NCBI GenBank assembly: GCA_025359045.1
Contig: JANYHN010000030.1
Coordinates: forward strand, 22,719 to 86,718
Source: Hyphomicrobiales bacterium
GTDB lineage: Bacteria; Pseudomonadota; Alphaproteobacteria; Rhizobiales; Aestuariivirgaceae
Length of the DNA: 64,000 nt
Direction: 5' to 3'
A program made the position numbers and the translations under genes. The notes below the pieces were generated by a model, which had not been told where the DNA came from, made no database searches, and saw only the letters and a list, made by a program, of their open reading frames with translations. Positions 37,244 to 46,075 of this stretch are shown in pieces. The stretch's first letter is position 1. Every line of letters begins with the position of its first letter.

Positions 37244-38214
37244 ACGCGATACTTGATAGCCAAATTTTTCGTTTGTTACGCCGATTTGATCCTGCGGTAA
37301 CAACTGCATTTGGCTGCATTCTTCTTTTGCTTGTGGTTGGTGGAACCTATTCAAGTAATTTTTTGTCTCCTGAATATCTTTTGCAACAGCTCAAAGTGGC
37401 ATCATTTCTGGGTATCATCGCGACGGGCATGATGATGATCATTTTGCTGGGTCAGATTGATCTCTCCGTTCCGTGGGTGGTGACGGTTGGGGCAATGATG
37501 TCTTGCGCTGTGGTGGGCCATGGAACAGTTGGCGCCATTCTCGCCATTCCATTTGGCATTTTGTGCGGTGTGGCAATCGGGTTGGTCAATGGCTTTGGCG
37601 TGGCCTATCTTCGAATTCCTTCGATGATCATTACACTTGCCACCAATGCTGTCGCCCAAGGTTTGATGGTGGTTTACACGGGCGGATTTTCACCGCAGGA
37701 TTCTGCATCCCCTGCCATGCGATATCTCGCAACGGGATTTGTAATTCCGGGCCTGCCGAATTCGGTTGTCTGTTGGGCCATTGTCGGTGCTCTGGCCGTT
37801 TTCTTGCTCACACGCACAACATTTGGCAGAGCCATTTACGGTATCGGCAATCGTGAACGGGCGGCCTATCTTTCAGGCATCAACACACGCCGCATTGTAA
37901 TGACGGCGTTTGGAATTTCAGGAGGCTTAGCAGCGTTGGGCGGCGTGCTGCTGGCGGGTTATGCATCCAAAGCTGCACAATCCATGGGAGACGCTTACCT
38001 GTTGCCCGCCATTGCCGCCGTGGTGCTTGGCGGAACATCAATTCTGGGCGGGCGTGGCAGCTATCTTGGCACCGTTGCAGGTGTGATGCTCATTACCCTA
38101 CTGCAATCCATATTATCCGTAATGCAGATGCCAGAATTTGGCCGCCAGATTATCTATGGAGTAGTCATCATCGCTATGCTGTTGCTCTATGGCAGAGAGA
38201 AACTTCAACGTTAA
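37240..38214 (+). CDS. Sugar ABC transporter permease 2 (second system)
   Basis: About 324 residues, same family as the preceding gene (LLGQIDLSVPWVVTVGAMM, RAIYGIGNRERAAYLSG, AVVLGGTSILGGRGSYLG). The start at ATG 37240 overlaps the upstream stop (ATGA); an ATG at 37231 is also in frame. It is the last gene of the operon and is followed by about 380 bases without genes. Confidence 0.92.
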   Translation: MNAILDSQIFRLLRRFDPAVTTAFGCILLLLVVGGTYSSNFLSPEYLLQQLKVASFLGIIATGMMMIILLGQIDLSVPWVVTVGAMMSCAVVGHGTVGAILAIPFGILCGVAIGLVNGFGVAYLRIPSMIITLATNAVAQGLMVVYTGGFSPQDSASPAMRYLATGFVIPGLPNSVVCWAIVGALAVFLLTRTTFGRAIYGIGNRERAAYLSGINTRRIVMTAFGISGGLAALGGVLLAGYASKAAQSMGDAYLLPAIAAVVLGGTSILGGRGSYLGTVAGVMLITLLQSILSVMQMPEFGRQIIYGVVIIAMLLLYGREKLQR

Positions 38215-38594
38215 ATATAAGTGACAAAGATATGATCCCGTCAAATTCCAGCTTAGTTGCCAGCGTATTTGTTCCAAACATCGATCCCTGCATAGCGCGT
38301 GTCGACGGAGGAAAGCTGACAGTGAATAACCCCTAGATTTGTAGACACATTGCCCCCTTAAAATGAGTTATCGACACAATTATCGACAGAGGCAATTTCA
38401 CTGAAGTGTAGAATTTTGCATTCTGCTCAGCGCAATTCATCAGTTTACCCGCGTTTGCTATCCATTTCCAATTGTCGAAATTCGAGTGATGTGCGATTCT
38501 GAACTCCTAAACAAAAGGAGCCACCACAACCAGAATTATCCGGACATAACCCAGACCACTGCCCTGAGACAGAACCTTTAACCAATTGAAAAGA
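38215..38594. other. Gene-free stretch before the tRNA fragment
   Basis: About 380 bases with no credible frame. The only structure noticed is a short CTCCT/AGGAG hairpin near 38505-38521. Confidence 0.5.
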
Positions 38595-38639
38595 TGGCGC
38601 ACCCGACAGGATTCGAACCTGTGACCTCTGCCTTCGGAG
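38595..38639 (-). other. 3' half of tRNA-Arg(CCG), probable attachment site
   Basis: On the minus strand the 45 bases start at the anticodon loop (CTCCGAA, anticodon CCG) and continue with the 3' anticodon arm GGCAG, the T arm with GGTTCGAATCC, the 3' acceptor strand and an encoded CCA. The bases before the loop (ATCCGG) do not pair with GGCAG, so the 5' half has been replaced. This is the usual result of an element integrating into the 3' part of a tRNA gene, and the element lies to the right, where an integrase gene begins at 38821. The intact tRNA copy is not in the window. Confidence 0.82.
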
Positions 38640-38820
38640 CCGGATAACTTGTGTTTTGCCACAGTATCCAATTCCGCGTAAATGCACGCTAACATACTAT
38701 TATCATTGGTATTTCTTGAAAGAACCTATCGACGAGTGCACGCTGTGGCAACCGTGAATATCCCTCCAACTGCTTCCGTGGTGCTTCCGCGGAAGTACCC
38801 TGAAGACGAAGGAAACACCG

Positions 38821-39531
38821 ATGCCAAAGCTAACCAAACGGATCGTCGATGCCTCCGTGCCACGCGAGAAGGATTACTTCCTCTGGGATGACGATCTACC
38901 AGGGTTTGGGTTGCGTGTTTTCGCTTCCGGCAAGCGAAGTTACCTCGTTCAGTATCGTGCGCGCGGACGGTCACGGCGTTACACTATCGGTCTTCACGGC
39001 GTCTGGACGCCTGAAACCGCCCGCCAGGAGGCGAGGTCCCAGTTGGGCAGAATTGCGCAAGGCGAGAACCCGGCAGAAGAACGTCTACTCGACCACAAGG
39101 CCATCACCGTCAAAGAGCTGTGCGAGCTCTATATTAAGGACTTGGAAGTCGGGTTGATCCTCGGCAAAGGTGGACGTCCCAAGAAACAGAGCACCATCCT
39201 CACCGACACAGGGCGCATTCTGCGACACATCATTCCGCTGCTTGGGCCGCGCCGCGTCACGGATATCACGAAGCCTGAGATCACTCGCGTGATGAAAGAC
39301 ATCATCACGGGCAAAACGCGCATTTCGGTCAAGACGAAGAAGCTGCGCGGACGGTCAATCGTGCGCGGTGGCGCAGGCACCGCGATCAGGACGATTGGCC
39401 TGCTTGGCGGCATTCTCTCCTTCGCCGTGGAGGAAGGCATCATCGATAGCAACCCCACACATGGCATCCGCAAACCGAAATACACCGTTCGTACACGGAG
39501 GTTGACCGAATCTGGACTTGTCCCCAATTAA
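38821..39531 (+). pseudogene. Tyrosine-type integrase, truncated before the catalytic domain
   Basis: Of about 400 residues expected, 236 are present. The N-terminal DUF4102 arm-binding domain (LWDDDLPGFGLRVFASG, SYLVQYRARGRSRRYTIG) and the SAM-like core-binding domain (about 95-225) are intact. The catalytic domain with the R-H-R-Y residues is absent. The last residues (RRLTESGLVPN) run into an IS3-type remnant, so the gene was cut by an insertion. It lies beside a tRNA-Arg half, the expected integration target. Composition is more GC-rich than the neighbouring genes, in line with transfer. Confidence 0.88.
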
Positions 39532-39562
39532 TTCCGCATCATGTTCTGATTCAGGCTGACAA

Positions 39563-40145
39563 TCATTCGAATTTGACGGGTGATGTCCCTCCTTTGACTG
39601 AATGTCTGCAGCGGGTGTCGTAGAAGCGTCTTCTCGGCGATGTAAGCAAATCGCCTGTCAAGCGATGGTTCATGTATTGGAAGAAAGCACTGCGGACTTC
39701 GTTGCGCGATGCCCAAGTGTTCCGCCAGTTTAGCTCGGTTTTCAGGGTTTTGAAGAAGGTATGAACGGCAGACTGTCGTAACAATTGCCTTTGCAGTTCA
39801 TCGATGCTTTAAAGCCCAAGGATGTTTTGAAGCCACTTCACCCGATCGCTTTTGATAGTCATGGGAACAGTATTGACTGCCCACGGTCCGTGTGAAGAAT
39901 GCAGCCAGACGGTGGGTTGCTTAGCGCCACCGCATTGTTCAGAGCTTCTACGGCCAGATCATGGTTCAGGCGATTGCTGGTTGCCCAGCAATGACACAGC
40001 GATAGTGCAGATCAATCATCACTGCTAAACACAACCGGCCCTCAGCGGTCCCGATGTAAGCGATATCATCCGCCACTTTTGATTTTGCTGTTCGGCATGG
40101 AAGTTACGGTCCAGCCAGTTGGGCGCAATGTTGAAGTCATGTTGA
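39563..40145 (-). pseudogene. Decayed IS3-family transposase (DDE domain)
   Basis: Pieces of an IS3-type orfB in shifting frames on the minus strand: NFHAEQQNQKW near 40090, DIAYIGTAEGRL, AVEALNNAVAL, then HTDRGQ near 39880, and TFFKTLKTELNWRNTWASRN with a final GGTSPVKFE ending at 39563. Several frameshifts and stops separate them, so the gene is dead. It lies between the cut integrase and phnN and probably caused the integrase truncation. Confidence 0.8.
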
Positions 40146-40219
40146 CTGTCCGTAGTTACATATAATTCACGAAGGATCGCTACATAAAAGCTTCAATGGC
40201 GAACTTCATGAACATCGAG

Positions 40220-40774
40220 TCACCTTCGTGTATTGGCATCTATCACGGCACAAAAAGCTTCGCCCGCTTCGTCCAGTGTCGTTTCATTGGAAATGGTAAA
40301 ATGTCGTGAATCTCTGATCAGAGGCGTTATTTCTCGCGCATTGCGTTTGGCGAGATTTCCATCTGACGAACGCCCGCGTCCTGCAAGTCTCGCCTCTAAA
40401 ATCTCAGATGGCGCCGTTATCTCGATTAAGAAATAGCATGGATAAAGCTTCGGCAAATCGGGTATGATAGTGCGGGAGACATTGATCACTACGTGTTTGC
40501 CCGCGGCCAACTCGTTATGGATCTGCATAGGGATGCCATAGTGATGACCGTGAGCCTGCCAACTCAGTGCAAAAGCACCCAACGATTGACTGGCTAGAAA
40601 CGTACTAACATCCATTGTATCGTGATCTTCAGAGGCGACATCGGCATTTCGTGTAATCACACGACGCGGGAAGATAAATTGCGGATTGTTTTTAAACTTA
40701 GTCATCGCATACCGGACGACACTGTCCTTGCCAGCGCCACTTGGCCCAACCACCACTATCAGTTTGCCGCTCAC
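40220..40774 (-). CDS. phnN: Ribose 1,5-bisphosphate phosphokinase PhnN
   Basis: Guanylate-kinase-like enzyme of 184 residues that phosphorylates ribose 1,5-bisphosphate to PRPP, the last step of the C-P lyase pathway. The Walker A motif VVGPSGAGKDS is at about residues 8-17, and RRVITRNA and SWQAHGHHYGI match the PhnN family. It overlaps phnM by 4 bases and is the last gene of the phnCDE transcript. Confidence 0.95.
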   Translation of the reverse strand: MSGKLIVVVGPSGAGKDSVVRYAMTKFKNNPQFIFPRRVITRNADVASEDHDTMDVSTFLASQSLGAFALSWQAHGHHYGIPMQIHNELAAGKHVVINVSRTIIPDLPKLYPCYFLIEITAPSEILEARLAGRGRSSDGNLAKRNAREITPLIRDSRHFTISNETTLDEAGEAFCAVIDANTRR

Positions 40775-41904
40775 AACACGCGCTGACCTTCACGCCACAT
40801 TTTTTTCAACACCGGTTGGCCCGATTTCACACTCACCTGAATCAAGTCTGCGCGCTTGCCGATGTTAATCACCCCGCGATCGTCAAGGCCCGCGGCTTTT
40901 GCTGGGCCCTCCGTAACATAGTAAATTGCTTTTGGCAGACTGATCTCAATCCGCTCAAATAAGGTGAAGGCCCCCTGCAACAAACTGGAGGGCACATAAT
41001 CTGAGGACAGAATATCCAAGTGTCCCGCTGCTGCAACTTCAAGCGCCGAAATATTTCCGGAATGCGATCCGCCACGCACTACATTTGGTGCGCCCATTAA
41101 AACTGACAGCCCCATATCATGAGCGGCCTTCGCGGATGCGGCAGAGGTTGGAAATTCGGCAATGACGGCACCGTCACCGACTGCTTCCTCAACATGCGCA
41201 ATTGTAGCATCGTCATGACTAGCAATGCTGATGTTAAGTTCTCTTGCGAGTTTCAAAATTTCGACTTTGTTCTTACTTGCATAGAGTTTTTGCATCTGCA
41301 ATTTTTCAGCAATGTAGTCATCTAACTTTTCCGGAAGAATGAGTTTTTTTCCGAGGTAATACTCTTTAAATTTATCCATGCTCGTAAATTGCCTCCAGCC
41401 AGGCGTATGATCCATGACAGAGATGAGACGCGTGCCACCTTGCTCTAAAGTGGTTTGCAGTACCTCAATTGTGTCGGCGCACGGCAATTCGCAGCGGATA
41501 TGGATATAATGATCGGCCCGCAAGTGTGCCTTGGCTTTGGCTTCATGAAGGGCAACGGCCAGATGCTCACCTTGGCGTGCTGAAATATCATTTGGATCAA
41601 AAGAACCAGCCCGCAACGCGTCAAATACTGTTGTAATGCCTGCCGCCGCTATCTGAGCGTCGTGAGCTATCACAGCATATTGTGCTGGCCATTCAACGCC
41701 GGGTCGTGGTTGAAAATGGCTTTCCAAATGATCGGTGTGAAGTTCTACCAATCCTGGAATAAGAAAGTCACCATCTAGATCCTCAGCATTTTTTACTTGA
41801 CCATGATCAAATGCGGAAATCTTTCCAGCTTCTGCGTAAAGCGAGCCGCTCAAAATTTCATCTGATAAAATGATGCGTGCATTGGTAAACGTGATTTCTG
41901 TCAT
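40771..41904 (-). CDS. phnM: Alpha-D-ribose 1-methylphosphonate 5-triphosphate diphosphatase PhnM
   Basis: Amidohydrolase-fold enzyme of 377 residues that removes pyrophosphate from the ribose phosphonate triphosphate intermediate. The metal-binding HTDHLESHFQPRPGVEW motif stands near residue 57, followed by SVMDHTPGW, SHDDATIAHV and DYVPSSLLQG, all typical for PhnM. It overlaps DUF1045 and phnN by 4 bases each. Confidence 0.97.
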   Translation of the reverse strand: MTEITFTNARIILSDEILSGSLYAEAGKISAFDHGQVKNAEDLDGDFLIPGLVELHTDHLESHFQPRPGVEWPAQYAVIAHDAQIAAAGITTVFDALRAGSFDPNDISARQGEHLAVALHEAKAKAHLRADHYIHIRCELPCADTIEVLQTTLEQGGTRLISVMDHTPGWRQFTSMDKFKEYYLGKKLILPEKLDDYIAEKLQMQKLYASKNKVEILKLARELNISIASHDDATIAHVEEAVGDGAVIAEFPTSAASAKAAHDMGLSVLMGAPNVVRGGSHSGNISALEVAAAGHLDILSSDYVPSSLLQGAFTLFERIEISLPKAIYYVTEGPAKAAGLDDRGVINIGKRADLIQVSVKSGQPVLKKMWREGQRVL

Positions 41905-42602
41905 GATGCAGCCTTGACTGGTTCGATTAACGCAAATGGAAACTGATGGGAAATTGTCATGGGGGATTCAGTATCGGCTTCTTCGAAGATGCTCAAACCA
42001 TCAATATGCAGGCTTTTCCCAATGACGGGCGCAAAATGTTTGTATGCGAGGGGCATCAGCCATTCTATTTTATCCGACGGTAACTTGTTGCTTAAAGTGA
42101 TGTGAAAGCGAAATTCATCAAGCACATATGGATAGCCAAAATTTAGGAGATGCAGGTTTTGGCTTGATGTCATTCTCGTGTTTTTACGCCGTAACAATTC
42201 TGTGTTGGTAAGAGGAGCTCGGAGATGGTCGAATTCCCGTACACAACGTTCTGCCAATTTGTGAAGTGAGATATCCATCTCCGATGGCATAAGAGCAAGG
42301 AAACCGTTTTCAACCGTCAAATGCAGATTTGAAATTGTGACTCGAGCTTGAGATGCCGATAGGATTTCTGCAGCCTTCATCAAATCCTTTGCTGCAGTCC
42401 CCTCCTTGAGATGAAATGGAGCTTTTAATGTAGCATGAAGTCCATAGTGCGCAGGCTCTAGAGCAATGCTTTTGAGATTAGGAATATCAGGTTGCTTAAT
42501 AATTTCGCGGGTGTAAGCGTCTCGTCCAAGCCAACTTGATCCCAACCTGTGGAGCAGGCTTTGCTGGTTTGGTGCATAATAGATCGCATAACGCATTTTC
42601 AC
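41901..42602 (-). CDS. DUF1045 phosphonate-operon protein, 2H-phosphoesterase fold
   Basis: A 233-residue protein of the type found in many phn operons. Two H-x-T-L motifs (HATLKAPF near residue 57 and HITLSNKL near 149) are the signature of 2H phosphoesterases, which open cyclic phosphates. The pathway product needs a cyclic phosphodiesterase (PhnP in E. coli) before PhnN can act, and no PhnP is encoded here. This gene is therefore the best candidate for that step. It overlaps phnE and phnM by 4 bases. The biochemical role is inference. Confidence 0.85.
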   Translation of the reverse strand: MKMRYAIYYAPNQQSLLHRLGSSWLGRDAYTREIIKQPDIPNLKSIALEPAHYGLHATLKAPFHLKEGTAAKDLMKAAEILSASQARVTISNLHLTVENGFLALMPSEMDISLHKLAERCVREFDHLRAPLTNTELLRRKNTRMTSSQNLHLLNFGYPYVLDEFRFHITLSNKLPSDKIEWLMPLAYKHFAPVIGKSLHIDGLSIFEEADTESPMTISHQFPFALIEPVKAAS

Positions 42603-43399
42603 ACCATGATCCGGCGCAACTGTTGTGAAATGATGTCGACAATGGCGACCGTTGCAATCATCATAAGCATTAAGGCTGCTGTTTCTGCATAATAAAAGCC
42701 ACGCACATTTTCGAATAGCACCTGGCCAATTCCACCCGCCCCAACGATTCCCAGAATTGTGGCGCCTCGCACATTCGCTTCAAAGCGGTAGAGCGTATAG
42801 GAGATCCAAAGCGGCATCACTTGAGGCACAACACCGTACAAGATTTCATGAATTTTTGACGCCCCGGTCGCACGAATGCCTTCAACTGGCCGCGGATCTG
42901 TAGCTTCGACTGCTTCTGAATAAAGCTTGCCGAATACACCTAATGTATTCACAAAAATGGCCATGACGCCTGCGAATGGACCAAGTCCCACAGCTACCAC
43001 AAAAAACACCGCCCAAACCAGTTCATTGATCGAGCGTGCGGCATCCATCAAACGTCGCACAGGTTGAACCACCCAGATCGGTGCGATGTTATTTGAGCAC
43101 AAAAGTGATATCGGCATTCCAAAAACAGCCGCGAGGAATGTTCCCCACAATGCAGTCTGAACTGTGACCAACATCTCTTCAAAATAATACTTCCAGTCGT
43201 GAAAATTGGGCTCTAAAAACCCGCTGGCATATTTGCCCATATTTGAGCCATAAGTAACCAGACCTGTGGCTTTATAAATTTCTGAGGGACCAAAACTCCA
43301 GGCCAACAATATCGCCAGCACAATCCAGAATATATACTTTCCCCATCTCTCGCGGGAAGGAACGGGCGGAATAGTAGTTTCATGAAGTGTTATGGTCAT
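42599..43399 (-). CDS. phnE: Phosphonate ABC transporter permease PhnE
   Basis: A 266-residue inner-membrane protein with about six helices. The EAA-type loop EAVEATDPRPVEGIRATGAS contacts the PhnC ATPase. It imports phosphonates with PhnC and PhnD. One PhnE only is present. It is preceded by an intercistronic hairpin after phnD. Confidence 0.95.
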   Translation of the reverse strand: MTITLHETTIPPVPSRERWGKYIFWIVLAILLAWSFGPSEIYKATGLVTYGSNMGKYASGFLEPNFHDWKYYFEEMLVTVQTALWGTFLAAVFGMPISLLCSNNIAPIWVVQPVRRLMDAARSINELVWAVFFVVAVGLGPFAGVMAIFVNTLGVFGKLYSEAVEATDPRPVEGIRATGASKIHEILYGVVPQVMPLWISYTLYRFEANVRGATILGIVGAGGIGQVLFENVRGFYYAETAALMLMMIATVAIVDIISQQLRRIMV

Positions 43400-43421
43400 T
43401 CCCTCAACCTTAAAAGAAAAT

Positions 43422-43441
43422 GGACGGGATTTCTCCCGCCC
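43422..43441 (-). terminator. Hairpin between phnD and phnE
   Basis: On the minus strand, GGGCGGGA-GAAA-TCCCGTCC forms an 8-bp stem (one G-U) closed by a GNRA tetraloop, followed by ATTTTCTTTTAAGG. It probably stabilises phnD mRNA or partly terminates, lowering permease synthesis. Confidence 0.7.
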
Positions 43442-43459
43442 AAATGAAATTCATAAGAA

Positions 43460-44461
43460 TTATGTGTTAGGCTGAGTGTCCATCAGCTTTTCGAATTCGG
43501 CTTTTTTCGACATCAACTCTTTGACCTTGGAGTCTTTATCGGCTTGCGGAATGGCAGTATCGCCGATGATTTTATTAGCGGCCTTATTTAGTTCCATTAC
43601 GCGAATAGGATAAAGCTGCGCATCAGAGGATGGCTTGAATGTTGACCATCCGAGACCAGCAAGAAGTTCGCGAGCAGCCTTCACTTCTTCAACCGTTCCT
43701 TGGCGACCATAGGACATAAAGAAGTTCATGATCTTGCCTTTAGTGTTGGCGTCCAAATCTTTACGCCAAACAAAGGGATCGGCTGGAATCAAAGGAGACT
43801 TCCAGATGATCTTAATTTTCTTGAAAGCTTCTGGATCTTTCTTTTCCAACACAGCCATGTTTTCTGTGTTGTTTGTGGCAAAATCAACCTGCTTGTTGGC
43901 AACAGCCATAGCGTTTGATTCATGATTGGCATTTGTCACGGCTTTGTAGCAGGTCTTAACGTCAATATTCATTGCTGAGAAAATGAATGTCGATGGCACA
44001 AGAAAGCCAGACGTTGAATTTGGATCGCCGTTGCCGAATGCAAGAGATTTGTCACATTTCTTGATATCGTCAACACTGTTCAAAGCAGTGTTTTCCTTGT
44101 TGGCAAGCAGCAGTCCATAATACCCTTCAGTGCCGTCTTTATTTACTGTGTGGGCAAAAACTTGTCCTTCAGAACGATCAACGGCTTCCATTGCAGATTT
44201 ATTGCCATAGGCTGCAACTTGTACCTTATTGAATTTCATACCTTCAATTACGCCGGCATAATCGGCAGCAAAGAAAGGATTAATTTTCAACCCGGTTTGC
44301 TTTTGCATTTCGTTTATGAAAGGAGTGTACTTTTCCTTCAATGCTTGCGCACTTTCACTCGACACAAAGCCGAAGTTGATCTCAGTGGTTTCTGCACGGG
44401 CTGGCATTGCGGCAAGCGACAAGAATGCTGCAACAGCAAGGCCCTTCATAAAAGTCTTCAT
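43460..44461 (-). CDS. phnD: Phosphonate ABC transporter substrate-binding protein PhnD
   Basis: A 333-residue periplasmic protein with signal peptide (about residues 1-23, ending AMPARA). NFGFVSSESAQALKEKY, PFFAADYAGVIEGMKFNKV and FGNGDPNSTSGFLVP are PhnD landmarks. It lies 24 bases after phnC with a strong CAGGAGGC ribosome site and before phnE. Confidence 0.96.
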   Translation of the reverse strand: MKTFMKGLAVAAFLSLAAMPARAETTEINFGFVSSESAQALKEKYTPFINEMQKQTGLKINPFFAADYAGVIEGMKFNKVQVAAYGNKSAMEAVDRSEGQVFAHTVNKDGTEGYYGLLLANKENTALNSVDDIKKCDKSLAFGNGDPNSTSGFLVPSTFIFSAMNIDVKTCYKAVTNANHESNAMAVANKQVDFATNNTENMAVLEKKDPEAFKKIKIIWKSPLIPADPFVWRKDLDANTKGKIMNFFMSYGRQGTVEEVKAARELLAGLGWSTFKPSSDAQLYPIRVMELNKAANKIIGDTAIPQADKDSKVKELMSKKAEFEKLMDTQPNT

Positions 44462-44485
44462 ATCTGCCTCCTGGTTATGTTGAAT

Positions 44486-45304
44486 TTAGGCTGCAACAGC
44501 TGTTAAGCCGTTGAGATCGCTGGCATCAGGCAGCACGAGTTCTTCGCTGGCCGAACCGTAGATTTCAGTGAGGCGTTCATTGGTCAGGGCAACACTTGGC
44601 CCATCGAACACAATGCGGCCTGATTGCATTGCGATTGTGCGTTGGCAAAAGCGCCGCGCATATTCAACCTGATGCAAAGATACGATGATGGTTATCCCGT
44701 CTTCTCTATTGATACTCACCAACGATTCCATCACGCGGCGCGCTGATGCAGGATCAAGAGAAGCGATAGGTTCATCTGCGAGCAGAAGCTTGGCGCCCTG
44801 TACCAACGCACGCGCAATGGCTGCGCGCTGTTGCTGACCACCTGAGAGTGTTGAGGCGCGCTGGCGCGCTGTTGATGCGATACCGACCCGCTCCAAGGCT
44901 TTCATGGCGTTACGTTGATCGTCAAGTGAGAAGTTACCGAGGGCACCCGCCATCAAAGGCATCTGGCCTAGTCTTCCGGTAAGAACGTTGGTAAGTACCG
45001 AAAGCCTGCCGACCAGATTAAATTGCTGAAACACAACGCCTATATCGCGGCGTATGTTTCGAATATCTTTTGCTATGCGGCCACCAGACTGGACAATGCG
45101 GTCTTCGACTTCGATTGATGAATGATGGCTAGTGTCTGCCTCAACCAAGCCGGCGATGTGGCGAATAAGAGTTGATTTTCCTGAACCAGAAGCGCCGATC
45201 AAGGCCACCATCTCCCCAGAACGCACATTCAAACTGAGATTGTCCAGGGCACGAGTCCCATTGGCAAATGTTTTACTGAGAGACGCAATCTGTATGGTCG
45301 ACAA
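44486..45304 (-). CDS. phnC: Phosphonate ABC transporter ATP-binding protein PhnC
   Basis: A 272-residue ATPase with Walker A GASGSGKST, Q-loop VFQQFNLVGRLSV, signature LSGGQQQR and Walker B LLLADEPIASLD, all as in PhnC. I chose TTG 45304 (MSTIQIASLSKTF), which has GAGG 9 bases upstream; another TTG at 45319 is in frame. A PHO box at 45369-45386 lies upstream, so this gene starts the phnCDE-DUF1045-phnM-phnN transcript. Confidence 0.95.
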   Translation of the reverse strand: MSTIQIASLSKTFANGTRALDNLSLNVRSGEMVALIGASGSGKSTLIRHIAGLVEADTSHHSSIEVEDRIVQSGGRIAKDIRNIRRDIGVVFQQFNLVGRLSVLTNVLTGRLGQMPLMAGALGNFSLDDQRNAMKALERVGIASTARQRASTLSGGQQQRAAIARALVQGAKLLLADEPIASLDPASARRVMESLVSINREDGITIIVSLHQVEYARRFCQRTIAMQSGRIVFDGPSVALTNERLTEIYGSASEELVLPDASDLNGLTAVAA

Positions 45305-45368
45305 GGCTAAAATCCTCAATATTTGGACTTAGCCTAATGATCAAAAATGACGCTTCTCTAACGAATGT

Positions 45369-45386
45369 ATGACAGGCGCTTTACAG
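45369..45386 (-). promoter_or_regulatory. PHO box upstream of phnC
   Basis: CTGTAAAGCGCCTGTCAT on the minus strand: two 7-mers separated by four bases, 12 of 14 positions matching CTGTCAT-N4-CTGTCAT, the PhoB site. It is 65 bases before the PhnC start. It is the best match of the five in the window. Confidence 0.85.
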
Positions 45387-45397
45387 TTCAAAATTGT

Positions 45398-46075
45398 TTA
45401 AAGTGCAATGTCTCGTTCACAGACTAGGTGGCGCTCGTCTTCGTTATGGAATACGGCAAGAATAGCGCTGCCGTTTTTTTGGGCCTCACGGATCAACTCC
45501 ATGACTCGGTTACGGTTTTCATCATCTAAGGAGGCTGTTGGTTCATCTAATAGCAACAAGGGATGATGCGCTGCAAACCCACGTGCAATGTTCACGCGCT
45601 GTTGTTCGCCACCTGAAAATGTCATAGGTGAAAGGTGCCAAAGCTTTTGAGGAATATTGAGTTGATCAAGTAAATTCTGAGCACGTAATAAAGCGGCTGA
45701 GACCTCAACACCGCGATAGATCAGTGGCTCCGAAACAATCGTTAACGTCGAAACCCGAGGGATAACGCGCAGAAATTGGGTTACATAGCCAATGGTTTTG
45801 TTTCGGACATCCATCATATGACGCGGTGAAATATTTGTCAGTTCTAGCCATTCGGCTTCATGTAGGATTTTGATGGAACCGGATGTCGCGATATAAGATC
45901 CAAATAATAATTTTAAAAGTGAGCTTTTCCCCCGCCCCGAAGGGCCGGTGATGGCGACCGCCTCGCCTGAAGTTACACTGAAACTAAGTCTCGGTATGAC
46001 GGGTATTTGTACGCCACCCTGTTGATGCAGAGTAAATTGCTTGCTGAGGTTTTCCACTTTCAACATATTTTTCAT
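45398..46075 (-). CDS. phnL: C-P lyase complex ABC-type ATPase PhnL
   Basis: A 225-residue ABC protein of the C-P lyase machinery, not a transporter. Walker A GPSGRGKSS, signature FSGGEQQR and Walker B LLLLDEPTASLD are present, and GYVTQFLRVIPRVS is PhnL-like. It overlaps phnK by 4 bases and is the last gene of the phnGHIJKL block. Confidence 0.94.
   Translation of the reverse strand: MKNMLKVENLSKQFTLHQQGGVQIPVIPRLSFSVTSGEAVAITGPSGRGKSSLLKLLFGSYIATSGSIKILHEAEWLELTNISPRHMMDVRNKTIGYVTQFLRVIPRVSTLTIVSEPLIYRGVEVSAALLRAQNLLDQLNIPQKLWHLSPMTFSGGEQQRVNIARGFAAHHPLLLLDEPTASLDDENRNRVMELIREAQKNGSAILAVFHNEDERHLVCERDIAL

Noticed and set aside
40168..40230. CACGAAGG/CCTTCGTG inverted repeat after phnN
   Set aside because: The 47-base loop and missing T-run make a terminator unlikely.
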